14,291 nt of DNA from NCBI GenBank assembly GCA_036252795.1, contig DASYHY010000230.1, forward strand, positions 1 through 14,291, in the 5' to 3' direction. Every line of letters begins with the position of its first letter. Positions within the stretch are counted from its first letter, which is position 1. The position numbers were made by a program, and so were the translations under genes. This document shows positions 1 to 5,859 of this stretch, piece after piece. The notes below the pieces were generated by a model. That model saw only the letters and a program-made list of their open reading frames with translations, was not told the origin of the DNA and ran no database searches. The DNA is from Aurantimonas sp036252795 (GTDB taxonomy: Bacteria > Pseudomonadota > Alphaproteobacteria > Rhizobiales > Rhizobiaceae).

Positions 1-163
1 GCGCCGACAGCCTGCCCTGGCCGAAGCGCTCGGCAAGGGCGGCGAGGTTGTCCGCGGCGAAGCTGTCCTCCAGCTCCGCCAGCGCGCCGAGCGTCAGGCA
101 CAGCGTCCGTTCCCTGCCGTCGATGATCGCGGGGACCTCGCCCCGCCGCCGGTTCACCGCCAC
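1..163 (-). CDS. GTA gp10-like tail assembly chaperone, N-terminal part (runs off window)
   Basis: Only the first 54 codons are in the window. The translation begins MAVNRRRGEVPAIIDG and continues RTLCLTLGALAELEDSF, which matches my memory of the conserved N-terminus of the GTA-gp10 (Phage_TAC_11-like) family. These small proteins follow the major tail protein and are thought to act in tail tube assembly before the tape measure gene. The GTG at 161-163 lies two bases after the stop of the major tail gene, and a second GTG at 155-157 is an alternative start; neither has a strong Shine-Dalgarno, so translational coupling to the upstream gene is likely. Its place after the major tail protein is the GTA order. 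The 3' end is outside the window. Confidence 0.8.
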   Translation of the reverse strand, partial: MAVNRRRGEVPAIIDGRERTLCLTLGALAELEDSFAADNLAALAERFGQGRLSA

Positions 164-165
164 CG

Positions 166-579
166 TCAGAGCGCCGCGAAGACCAGCGCGCCGGCCGATT
201 CCAGCGTCGCTTCGAAGCTCACCTCGCCATTGTGCTCGCCGCCATATTCCAGCGCCGTCACCTGGAAGGGCCCGGTAATCGTGCCGAAATCCGGGATCAC
301 CGCCTGGAAGGGCGTCACGCGCGCCGCGAAGAAGATCTGCCGCAGCGCCGCGTCCGAGGCCGCGTCCTTGAATATCCCCGAACCGGAAAGCGACGCCCGC
401 TGCACGCCGGCGCCGCCGAGCAGTTCCCGCCAGCGCCCGGCGCTCTCCGCATCGGTGATGTCGACGGTCTCGGCGTTGAAGGCGATCCGCCGCGTCCGCA
501 GCCCCGCCAGTGTGACGAAACCGCCGTCGCCGACCTCGTCCACCTTCAGCAGCAGGTCCTTGCCTTTCTGGGCCACCAT
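166..579 (-). CDS. Phage/GTA major tail protein (TP901-1 / gp9 type)
   Basis: 137 residues starting MVAQKGKDLLLKVDEVG. This start follows the pattern of tail tube proteins of the TP901-1-like/GTA gp9 family (MxxQxGKDLLLKxxxxG...). The middle contains ETVDITDAESAGRWRELL and the end GEVSFEATLESAGAL, both typical of the family. The product would polymerise into the tail tube of the particle. The ATG at 577-579 is chosen over the longer reading to 615 because GAGGAAG sits seven bases or so upstream and the family starts there. It follows the tail terminator gene after a 108-bp gap that contains a terminator hairpin, and its stop is two bases from the next gene. Confidence 0.9.
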   Translation of the reverse strand: MVAQKGKDLLLKVDEVGDGGFVTLAGLRTRRIAFNAETVDITDAESAGRWRELLGGAGVQRASLSGSGIFKDAASDAALRQIFFAARVTPFQAVIPDFGTITGPFQVTALEYGGEHNGEVSFEATLESAGALVFAAL

Positions 580-616
580 CGGATCTTCCTCTCTCCGGGC
601 CGGCGCACCGGCCATG

Positions 617-640
617 AAAAAAGGCGGCCCTGAGGCCGCC
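617..640 (-). terminator. Intrinsic terminator between tail terminator and major tail genes
   Basis: On the minus strand a perfect 7-bp stem (GGCGGCC / GGCCGCC, loop TCAG) is followed by six T residues (617-622). It lies after the DUF3168 gene (stop at 688) and about 40 bp before the ATG of the major tail protein at 579, so it sits inside the structural operon, in its transcriptional direction. Confidence 0.7.
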
Positions 641-687
641 CTGTCGTCGTTGCTGGCAATGTCGTGGGCGCCGCAGCGGCCCGCCGG

Positions 688-1098
688 TCAGGCGACCGGT
701 TCGGTCACCGCCCGGAATCGCAGGATCCCGTGATAGGCGGTCGATTCCGGCTCGCGCCGCGCCTCGGCGAACTGCAGCTGCAGGTTGATCAGATGGTGGC
801 CCTCCAGCGCCATCGGCGCGTTGCTCAGCCGGTCCACCACCTTGTCCATGATCTCGTAGGTTTCCTGCTTGCCGCCGCCCTTGGCCCAGACATGCAGCGT
901 CAGTATGTGCTCGGCACCGTCCTCGGTTCCCGTGGACCAGTCCACCACCGCCGTACGCCCGAGGGTCAGATAAGGGAAACCGGCCTGTTCGGGACGCCGG
1001 TCGAAGACCTTCGGGCCCCCGAGCAGCGCCGTCAGCGCCGGATCGGAGGTCAGCGACTGGAAGATCACCGTCTGCAATTCTGCGCTCGGATGCGCCAT
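688..1098 (-). CDS. DUF3168 tail terminator/completion protein (GTA gp8 type)
   Basis: 136 residues beginning MAHPSAELQTVIFQSL. The features KVFDRRPEQAGFPYLTLG, HILTLHVWAKGGGK and QETYEIMDKVVDRL are typical of the DUF3168 family, which caps the tail tube and joins it to the head in siphoviruses and GTAs. The ATG at 1096-1098 was chosen over a more distal codon at 1131 because the family begins at the helix of SAELQ; GAGG lies about nine bases upstream. It stands between the 69-residue hypothetical and the major tail gene, the position expected for GTA gp8. A 130-bp gap with an AT-rich segment precedes it, so it may have its own promoter. Confidence 0.88.
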   Translation of the reverse strand: MAHPSAELQTVIFQSLTSDPALTALLGGPKVFDRRPEQAGFPYLTLGRTAVVDWSTGTEDGAEHILTLHVWAKGGGKQETYEIMDKVVDRLSNAPMALEGHHLINLQLQFAEARREPESTAYHGILRFRAVTEPVA

Positions 1099-1124
1099 GT
1101 CCACTATCCTCGCTCGCGTCTTGT

Positions 1125-1191
1125 TTACCATTGTAAGATACGTTGATTGGGACGCCGGGGAAGAGACCGCGGGTTAATTTCATCTGAAATT
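1125..1191. promoter_or_regulatory. AT-rich intergenic segment with palindrome; possible regulatory site
   Basis: The 1099-1228 gap holds no gene. It contains a 16-bp inverted repeat AATTTCATCTGAAATT (1176-1191; perfect 7-bp arms, 2-bp spacer) and, read on the minus strand, a TACAAT box near 1130-1135 upstream of the DUF3168 start. No good -35 box is seen at the right distance. AT-rich symmetry in a GC-rich operon suggests a protein binding site or an internal promoter. Confidence 0.3.
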
Positions 1192-1228
1192 TTCGTAATG
1201 ACGCGTGTGCTTCTTGAGGTGGCGGAAG

Positions 1229-1438
1229 TCACTGCTGGTCGACGTCTTCGCGCGGACGCTTCTCGTAGGCATATGCCCCAGCGGCAGCGGCAACCGCTTC
1301 CCGCAGCTGCGAGGTCCGGGGCAGCGGCCCCCTCCCCACTATCGTCCTCACCGCCGCGAGCCGGGCCCGCAACAGCGCCGCCTCCTTCGGCAGAACGGCG
1401 CTGAGCCGAGGCGGCGAGACGCGAACGTCGATCCGCAT
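1229..1438 (-). CDS. Small hypothetical protein in GTA head-tail region
   Basis: 69 residues, MRIDVRVSPPRLSAVLPKEA onward, Ala/Arg-rich and probably helical, ending in a charged tail. I do not recognise a family. In favour of a real gene: its ATG lies directly after the stop of the head closure gene (TGAG then ATG), a coupling arrangement, and it fills the gap between that gene and the DUF3168 gene on the same strand. RcGTA has no separate gene here between gp7 and gp8, so this may be a lineage-specific addition or a decayed HK97-gp10-like gene. High GC makes chance ORFs common, which lowers confidence. Confidence 0.5.
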   Translation of the reverse strand: MRIDVRVSPPRLSAVLPKEAALLRARLAAVRTIVGRGPLPRTSQLREAVAAAAGAYAYEKRPREDVDQQ

Positions 1439-1439
1439 C

Positions 1440-1772
1440 TCAGGCCGCCTCCTCGCAGCGGCAGACCAGGAAGCGCCCTGTCTCGTCGGGGTCGTGCACC
1501 GACCTGATCAGCAGACGCCGCGTGCCCAGAAGGAAGCTTCGCCCCCGCGCCACGTCCGGCGTTGCCCGGCAGATCACCCGGTGGGTGATCACGGCCTCCC
1601 TCTGGTCGAACCGCTCGCGGTCCCTGGTGGCCACCGGCTCGACATGCGCCGAAATCTCGCGCAGCTCGACCCATATCTCTGACGCGCCACCTGCGCCGTC
1701 CTCAGTCAGCGCGGCCTCCTGCAGCGACAGGCGCTTGCGCAGCAGCGAGGGGTCGAGGAACACCGGCGTCAT
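1440..1772 (-). CDS. Head-tail adaptor / head closure protein (GTA gp7 type)
   Basis: 110 residues, starting MTPVFLDPSLLRKRLSLQ. The pattern of an N-terminal LRKRLSLQEA, a central WVELREISAHVEP and a C-terminal DPDETGRFLVCRCEE fits the SPP1 gp16-like head-tail adaptor family (typically 100-115 residues), a small beta-barrel that closes the head below the portal and adaptor ring. Its ATG overlaps the stop of the gp6-like gene by one base, implying coupled translation of the two connector subunits. Frame and length look intact. Confidence 0.85.
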   Translation of the reverse strand: MTPVFLDPSLLRKRLSLQEAALTEDGAGGASEIWVELREISAHVEPVATRDRERFDQREAVITHRVICRATPDVARGRSFLLGTRRLLIRSVHDPDETGRFLVCRCEEAA

Positions 1773-2332
1773 CAGAGCGAGACCCGGCGGTAGGGCGAGA
1801 GCAGCGACAGCGCCCGCGGCGGGATCGCCGCCGGCTGCAGCCGCGGATCGACGGCGGCCCGCAATTCATAGGATGCGGCGACGATCATCCGCAGCGCGAT
1901 CCGGAGGTTCTCCGGCACCGCGCCCTCCGCATAACCGGCCTCGAAATCCACCTCCGCGCCGTTTTCCGCCGCCGCCCGAACCGCCGGCGACAGGCGGATC
2001 GCCTCCAGCCCCAGCGCCCGCTCGATTACGGCCTCGTCGGGGTCGAAACTGATCGGCTCGCCTCCCGGACCGTAGGCGACGATCGCGGCGACGGCGACCA
2101 GCGGACGCCGCGTAGCCTCGATCCAGCCATGCGCCGGCACCGTATCCATAGCCAGGCGGAACAGCCGCTTCGCCAGCACCAGCCCGGTCGTCGCCTCGAT
2201 GCTCTGGCGGGCGGCCCGGACGAGGTCCTCGATCAGCCCGTCCTCGTCGGACCGCTCGATCCGGCACCAGGTCTTTGCTTCGGCAAGCGTCACCGGCTCG
2301 ACGCCGCCGCCGAGGTCGATCGTCGTGGTCAT
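1772..2332 (-). CDS. gp6-like head-tail connector/adaptor protein (phiE125 gp8 / GTA gp6 type)
   Basis: 186 residues beginning MTTTIDLGGGVEPVTLAEAK. The PVTLAEAKTWCRI stretch, the helix EDGLIEDLVRAARQSIEATTG and the C-terminal PENLRIALRMIVAASYELR are characteristic of the phiE125 gp8/HK97 gp6 connector family, which forms the adaptor ring under the portal. The ORF stays open far upstream, but the ATG at 2330-2332 is preceded by AGGAGAAG and matches the family start. It follows the capsid gene after a 68-bp gap holding a strong hairpin and overlaps the next gene by one base. Confidence 0.88.
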   Translation of the reverse strand: MTTTIDLGGGVEPVTLAEAKTWCRIERSDEDGLIEDLVRAARQSIEATTGLVLAKRLFRLAMDTVPAHGWIEATRRPLVAVAAIVAYGPGGEPISFDPDEAVIERALGLEAIRLSPAVRAAAENGAEVDFEAGYAEGAVPENLRIALRMIVAASYELRAAVDPRLQPAAIPPRALSLLSPYRRVSL

Positions 2333-2355
2333 CGTCTTCTCCTGGAATGAAGGCA

Positions 2356-2376
2356 GGCCGGGCGCCACGCCCGGCC
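2356..2376 (-). other. Strong intergenic RNA hairpin between capsid and adaptor genes
   Basis: A perfect 9-bp stem, GGCCGGGCG (2356-2364) with CGCCCGGCC (2368-2376) and a 3-base loop, lies 24 bases before the gp6-like ATG. There is no T-run on either side, so it is not a classic terminator. It could protect the 3' end of capsid mRNA or limit read-through; the function is inferred only. Confidence 0.45.
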
Positions 2377-2400
2377 GCTTGGTCGCGAAAGGCCGATCCG

Positions 2401-3654
2401 TCAGGCGGAGAAGTCGAGGAACTTGGCCGCGTCGAAATCCTGGATCCCGCCGCCGACACGCTTGGTCGTGTAGAACAGGACGTACGGCTTGGCGGAATAC
2501 GGGTCGCGCAGCACGCGCACGCCCTGCCGGTCGACGATGAGGTAGAAGCGGGCGAAATCGCCGAAGGCGATCGCCTTGGCCCCTGCCGCCATGTCGGGCA
2601 TGTCCTCGGCCTCGACCATCGGAAAGCCCATCAGCGTCGCCCTCGCACCGGCGCTCGCCGGCGGCTGCCAGAGATAGTTGCCGTCGGCGTCCTTGATCTT
2701 GCGCAGCGCCGCCTGGGTCCGCCGGTTCATCACGAAGCTGGCGTTCTGGCGGTAGCCCGCCTTCAGCGCGTAGACGAGGTCGATCAGCACGTCGGCCGCG
2801 GTGCCGGAGGCGAAGCCGCCATCCATCCCGCTGGGGATCGTGCCGACCGAGCCCCATGCCCAGGCCGCCTCGTCGACCGTCGGATACGTCGTGAAGCCGG
2901 AAGGCTTGTTCACGCCGTCGCCGCCGACGAAGGCGGCGCTCTCCTGCGCGGCGAATGCCTGCTCGACCTCCTCGCCGATCCAGCGGTCGATATCGACTGC
3001 GGCATCGTCCAGCAGCGCATTGGTCGCCGCCGGCATGGCGTAGAGCTCCATGGTCGGGAAGCTCAGCTCGGCCAGCTGCGGCGCCGTCGTCTGCGGCCAC
3101 GTCTCGGTCTCGCCGACCCACCCGGTCTGCGCTCCCGTCACGGCGAACGGCTTCTTCAGCACCGCAGCCGAGACCGTGCGGACCGAAGCGATCGACCGGA
3201 TCGGCGAGATCGCCGCCAGGCGCCTTCCGATCTCGGTCTCCGTCTCGTCCGGCACGAGAAAGCCGCCATCGGCCCCGGTCAGGCTCGACATCGCCTTTTC
3301 TTCCAGGCGCCGCAGTTCGCGCTCATCGCCGCCCCGCACGTAGCGCTCGAAGGCCTGCTTGCGCTCGCTCGGCGCCGCGCGTCCGCCGCCGCTCTCGTCG
3401 CCGCCGAGCGGCGGGCGCAGCTGCTTCAGCGCCAGCCGCTCCATCCGCCGCTCCTGTTCGTCGAGCGCCCGGCCGATGCGATCGACCTTCTCCTCTGTCA
3501 AAACGTCGGCGCTCATGCGCTTCTCGATGGCGCCGAGACGCTCGTCATTGGCCTCGCGGAAGCCTTCGAACGCCTCCATGAAGTCGTCGAAGGGATCCTT
3601 CGAGCCGGGCGTCGCCGCCTTGGTCGCCGGGGCGGCGGGCGAGAAATCGTTCAT
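2401..3654 (-). CDS. HK97-type major capsid protein with N-terminal delta domain (GTA gp5)
   Basis: 417 residues. The N-terminal 100 or so are charged and coiled-coil-like (FDDFMEAFEGFREANDERL), the scaffold-like delta domain that the prohead protease normally removes. The HK97 fold begins around residue 130 at SLTGADGGFLVPDET, followed by ISPIRSIASVRTV, GWVGETETWP, FPTMELYAMPAATNALLDD, AFVGGDGVNKPSGF and a C-terminal FYTTKRVGGGIQDFDAAKFL. This closely resembles GTA capsid proteins. The ATG at 3652-3654 has GGAGAC four bases upstream. It lies 16 bp after the protease gene; order and strand are as in GTA clusters. The frame is intact. Confidence 0.95.
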   Translation of the reverse strand: MNDFSPAAPATKAATPGSKDPFDDFMEAFEGFREANDERLGAIEKRMSADVLTEEKVDRIGRALDEQERRMERLALKQLRPPLGGDESGGGRAAPSERKQAFERYVRGGDERELRRLEEKAMSSLTGADGGFLVPDETETEIGRRLAAISPIRSIASVRTVSAAVLKKPFAVTGAQTGWVGETETWPQTTAPQLAELSFPTMELYAMPAATNALLDDAAVDIDRWIGEEVEQAFAAQESAAFVGGDGVNKPSGFTTYPTVDEAAWAWGSVGTIPSGMDGGFASGTAADVLIDLVYALKAGYRQNASFVMNRRTQAALRKIKDADGNYLWQPPASAGARATLMGFPMVEAEDMPDMAAGAKAIAFGDFARFYLIVDRQGVRVLRDPYSAKPYVLFYTTKRVGGGIQDFDAAKFLDFSA

Positions 3655-3670
3655 GCTTGTCTCCGTTCGT

Positions 3671-4159
3671 TCAGTTGGCGATGAGGGGGATCCGGCGGCC
3701 CGCGACGGCCGCACGTCGGAAGGCCGGGGCTGAAAGCCGCGCCCGGTCGTGCATCGGGAAGGTCACCAGCGAGACTTCCCAGAGGTCGATGGTCACCAGG
3801 CGCCTGCGCGCCGCACCGACGCCGCGCCGGGCGACGAGCGGACGGAAGCCGATGGACAGCCCGTCGATCGCGCCGGCGGCGATCAGTTCCGCCGCCTCCC
3901 GCCCGGCCTTGCTGGCCAGCGCCAGCCGCCCCTCGACGAACAGCCCGTCGCGGTCCTCGCGGATCTCGGACCAGACGCCGATGGGCGTCGCCGGGTCGTG
4001 CTGCCAGAGCATGCGGATGCCGCCCGTGCCGCGGCGACGCAGCGACGCGCCGAAGGCTCCGGGCTCGATCAGGTCGCCGGCCGTGTCGGTGTCGCCGAAC
4101 AGCGCCGCATAGCCGCGGATCACCGCCGCCGGCTCGGCCGCGGAACCGACGCTCACCAT
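3671..4159 (-). CDS. HK97 family prohead protease (GTA gp4 type)
   Basis: About 162 residues. Near the N-terminus is IRGYAALFGDTDTAGDLIEPGAF; then MLWQHDPATPIGV with the likely catalytic His, IDGLSIGFRP with the likely catalytic Ser, and LWEVSLVTFPMHDRARL, the usual C-terminal block of the peptidase family U35. It matures the capsid by cleaving the delta domain of the downstream capsid protein. The ATG at 4157-4159 is preferred because GGGGGG lies six bases upstream; ATG at 4163-4165 is an alternative. The start overlaps the end of the membrane protein gene, so the two are coupled. Confidence 0.92.
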   Translation of the reverse strand: MVSVGSAAEPAAVIRGYAALFGDTDTAGDLIEPGAFGASLRRRGTGGIRMLWQHDPATPIGVWSEIREDRDGLFVEGRLALASKAGREAAELIAAGAIDGLSIGFRPLVARRGVGAARRRLVTIDLWEVSLVTFPMHDRARLSAPAFRRAAVAGRRIPLIAN

Positions 4160-4488
4160 TTCCATCCCCCCGATCCCCGGCGGAACAGGCTCTCGGCGAA
4201 ACGGGACAGGACGCCCAGCCCCCACCAGGCGCACAGGCTGGCAACAGCCGAGCCGATCAGCGCCAGTTCGATCGACGTCAGGCTGTCGTCGAGGCGCATC
4301 CTGTCGGCGAGGATCAGCCCGACCGGCGGCCCGAAGACCAGGCCGGTGACGATCCCGGTGAGGAACCGCGTCGCCGCCTCGCGCCGCCCGCGCGGCAGGA
4401 GATAGGCGACCGAGATGGCCGATCCGGCGATGGCGCCGACGAGCTTCGACAGCCACAGCGCCAGGTCGGTGGCCGGCTCGGCGCTCAT
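4153..4488 (-). CDS. Small membrane protein of GTA clusters (DUF6107-like)
   Basis: 111 residues with hydrophobic segments at about 14-32 (VGAIAGSAISVAYLL), 42-60 (FLTGIVTGLVFGPPVGLIL) and 73-93 (IELALIGSAVASLCAWWGL), hence two or three membrane helices, and a basic C-terminus. I believe it belongs to the DUF6107-type proteins found between portal and protease in Hyphomicrobiales GTA-like clusters; no biochemical role is known to me. Its ATG overlaps the stop of a 23-codon ORF (ATGA) and its end overlaps the protease start, so three reading frames are chained by overlaps. Confidence 0.72.
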   Translation of the reverse strand: MSAEPATDLALWLSKLVGAIAGSAISVAYLLPRGRREAATRFLTGIVTGLVFGPPVGLILADRMRLDDSLTSIELALIGSAVASLCAWWGLGVLSRFAESLFRRGSGGWKW

Positions 4489-4556
4489 CGCGGCAGCCCC
4501 GTCCGCACGGCGACAGGCACGTGCCGCGGATTGACATTCGACAAGCCTCGCCGCAT
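4485..4556 (-). CDS. 23-residue ORF coupled to the membrane protein gene
   Basis: Reads MRRGLSNVNPRHVPVAVRTG and three more residues, stopping within an ATGA overlap with the start of the 111-residue membrane protein. A GGAAAGACC precedes its ATG at 4554-4556. It could be a genuine short protein or a leader peptide whose translation opens the next start. Basic, not membrane-like. No family recognised. The evidence is position and overlap only. Confidence 0.35.
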   Translation of the reverse strand: MRRGLSNVNPRHVPVAVRTGLPR

Positions 4557-4594
4557 GGTCTTTCCGTCCTGATTTTGATGTCGATGTATTTTTC

Positions 4595-4622
4595 AGCGGT
4601 GCCCTTCGGCGCCGCTTTTTTT
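4595..4622 (+). terminator. Intrinsic terminator pointing plus, beyond the portal 3' end
   Basis: Stem AGCGGTGCC / GGCGCCGCT (9 bp with one T-G wobble, loop CTTC) followed on the plus strand by seven T residues. On the minus strand, in which all nearby genes run, it is flanked by A-runs, so it would act on antisense transcription coming from the capsid side rather than on the operon. The region 4557-4648 otherwise holds no gene. Confidence 0.55.
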
Positions 4623-4648
4623 GTTTGGCCGCGGCTCGAGCCGACCCG

Positions 4649-5264
4649 TCAGCCTTCCGCGCCGTAGCCCACCGCCTCGCGCTTTTCCGCCCGCGACAGG
4701 AAGTCGGCGGCGACGACGCGGTCCCAGCGCGCCTCGCGTTCGGCGCTCAGCCCCTCCACCCTGTCGAGATCGACCGCCAGGCGCAGCGTCGGCGCGTCGA
4801 AATGCCCGCCGAGCCAGTCGCCGACCGCCCGGGTCAGCCGGGTGATCAGCGGCAGCACGGTGAGGCGGAAGAACGCCCGGTTCGCCTCGGCGTAGTTCGC
4901 GTAAGTGAGATCGCCGGGGATCCCGAGCAGCATCGGCGGCACCCCGAAGGCGAGCGCGATGTCGCGCGCCGCCCCGTTGCGGGCTTCGACGAAGTCCATG
5001 TCCCTGGGCGACAGCGCCATCGCCTTCCAGTCGAGCCCGCCTTCCAGCAGCATCGGCCGTCCTGCCCGGGCGGGGCCGGAATAGCCGCTGTCGAGTTCCG
5101 CCTTCAGCCGCTCGAACTGTTCCGGCGAGAGGTTGCCGCCGTCGGCCGGCTGGTAGACCAGCGCGCCGGACGGGCGGGCCGAGTTGTCGAGCAGCGACTT
5201 GTTCCAGCGCGACGCCGCATTGTGCAGGTCGAGCGCCGCCTGCGCCGCCGCCAGCGGCGCATAG
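4649..5264 (-). pseudogene. Portal protein gene, 3' part (interrupted by the Mu-like element)
   Basis: Codes for the last 203 residues of an HK97-type GTA portal (gp3). Reading from the insertion: APLAAAQAALDLHNAAS, RWNKSLLDNSARPSGALVYQ, PEQFERLKAELDSGYSG, LLEGGLDWKAMALSPRDMDF, FGVPPMLLGIPGDLTYANY and ANRAFFRLTVLPLITRL, all portal core motifs; the C-terminus is YGAEG. The frame remains open into the insertion (about as far as 5340 as read), with no native start; the first ATG is at 5051-5053. Joined to the segment at 12204-12795 it makes a 400-residue protein, normal for GTA portals. The separated fragment should lack the clip and wing N-terminal half and be non-functional. Confidence 0.93.
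5260..5264. repeat. Target-site duplication CATAG, left copy
   Basis: CATAG directly precedes the TGTA end of the insertion. The identical CATAG follows the other end at 12204-12208. Five bases is the duplication length made by Mu-family transposition. Removing one copy plus the element restores the portal frame. Confidence 0.92.
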
Positions 5265-5311
5265 TGTAGCGCGCAAAATCGAATGGCGGGCCGCGCAAGA
5301 TCAGGTGGCGG
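5265..5311 (+). repeat. Distal Mu-like end: terminal repeat plus adjacent transposase-site copy
   Basis: The terminal copy occupies 5265-5289 (TGTAGCGCGCAAAATC, then GAATGGCGG). A second copy in the same orientation occupies 5287-5311 (core CCGCGCAAGATC, then AGGTGGCGG), offset by 22 bp, about two helical turns. The spacing resembles the close R1-R2 arrangement of phage Mu's right end. These are probable transposase binding sites. Confidence 0.75.
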
Positions 5312-5402
5312 CAGTTTGACGACGGATTGAATTGGTCTCGAAGGCGTGTCGATCCCGCCTCGCTACGTTGCGAAGGCCCTGAGGCCGGACTAGATCCGGT
5401 GC

Positions 5403-5792
5403 ATGCCACGCAATGGTGCTGTCCTCCTCTCTGAATGGCTCCCGAAGGTATCAATCACCCGCCAGGCGTGCGACATCGGCCGGCGGTATGACCGTGAACT
5501 GCTGCTCCAGAAGCTCGGTGACGTCACCATGACGGACCTGCTCGTCCGCCTCTTCCGACGTTCGCCTGAGGTCCGGCGCCAAGCAACCGTGCTCGTCACG
5601 ATGCACGGCCCGCAGGGCGCCAATCTGGAGGCGCGGGACAGGAGGCAGGCGTCGCAGAAGGACTACCGCTGGCACGAGGACCCCGAGCTGCAGCGCCTCG
5701 GCCGCTACTGGAACAGCGTGATGCGCGAGATCGAGCGGCAGACCGGCTATTCGCATCAGCCGGACACGGCGACGCGGCACCTCGACCCCTGA
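5403..5792 (+). CDS. Small phage-end protein resembling zinc-ribbon CGRRG family, ligands lost
   Basis: 129 residues. The stretch QACDIGRRYDRELLLQKLGD followed by VTMTDLLVRL resembles small phage proteins that read CxxCGRRGRY...LIxxYGDxxLxDLL and fold as a zinc ribbon; here the second Cys of the pair is missing and only one Cys remains, so metal binding looks lost. The first possible ATG (5403-5405) follows an in-frame TAG at 5391, with no clear Shine-Dalgarno. It is the only plus-strand gene at this end, next to the element terminus, and converges on the OLD-like gene. Function unknown. An antisense ORF across the same bases is less protein-like. Confidence 0.55.
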   Translation: MPRNGAVLLSEWLPKVSITRQACDIGRRYDRELLLQKLGDVTMTDLLVRLFRRSPEVRRQATVLVTMHGPQGANLEARDRRQASQKDYRWHEDPELQRLGRYWNSVMREIERQTGYSHQPDTATRHLDP

Positions 5793-5859
5793 AGCCGTGA
5801 GGTATCAGACGATCCAAAATCATAATGGCGGTCCAACAGCGGGATACGCACCCGTGAAC

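Noticed and set aside
2275..3684. 469-codon plus-strand ORF
   Set aside because: It lies opposite the capsid gene, whose translation is clearly recognisable; the plus reading is Arg/His-rich and unlike protein, as expected of a GC-rich antisense frame.
4593..5276. 227-codon minus-strand ORF beginning in the portal 3' part
   Set aside because: The frame with LLEGGLDWKAMALSP and GVPPMLLGIPGD is the true portal frame; this one is an out-of-frame shadow.
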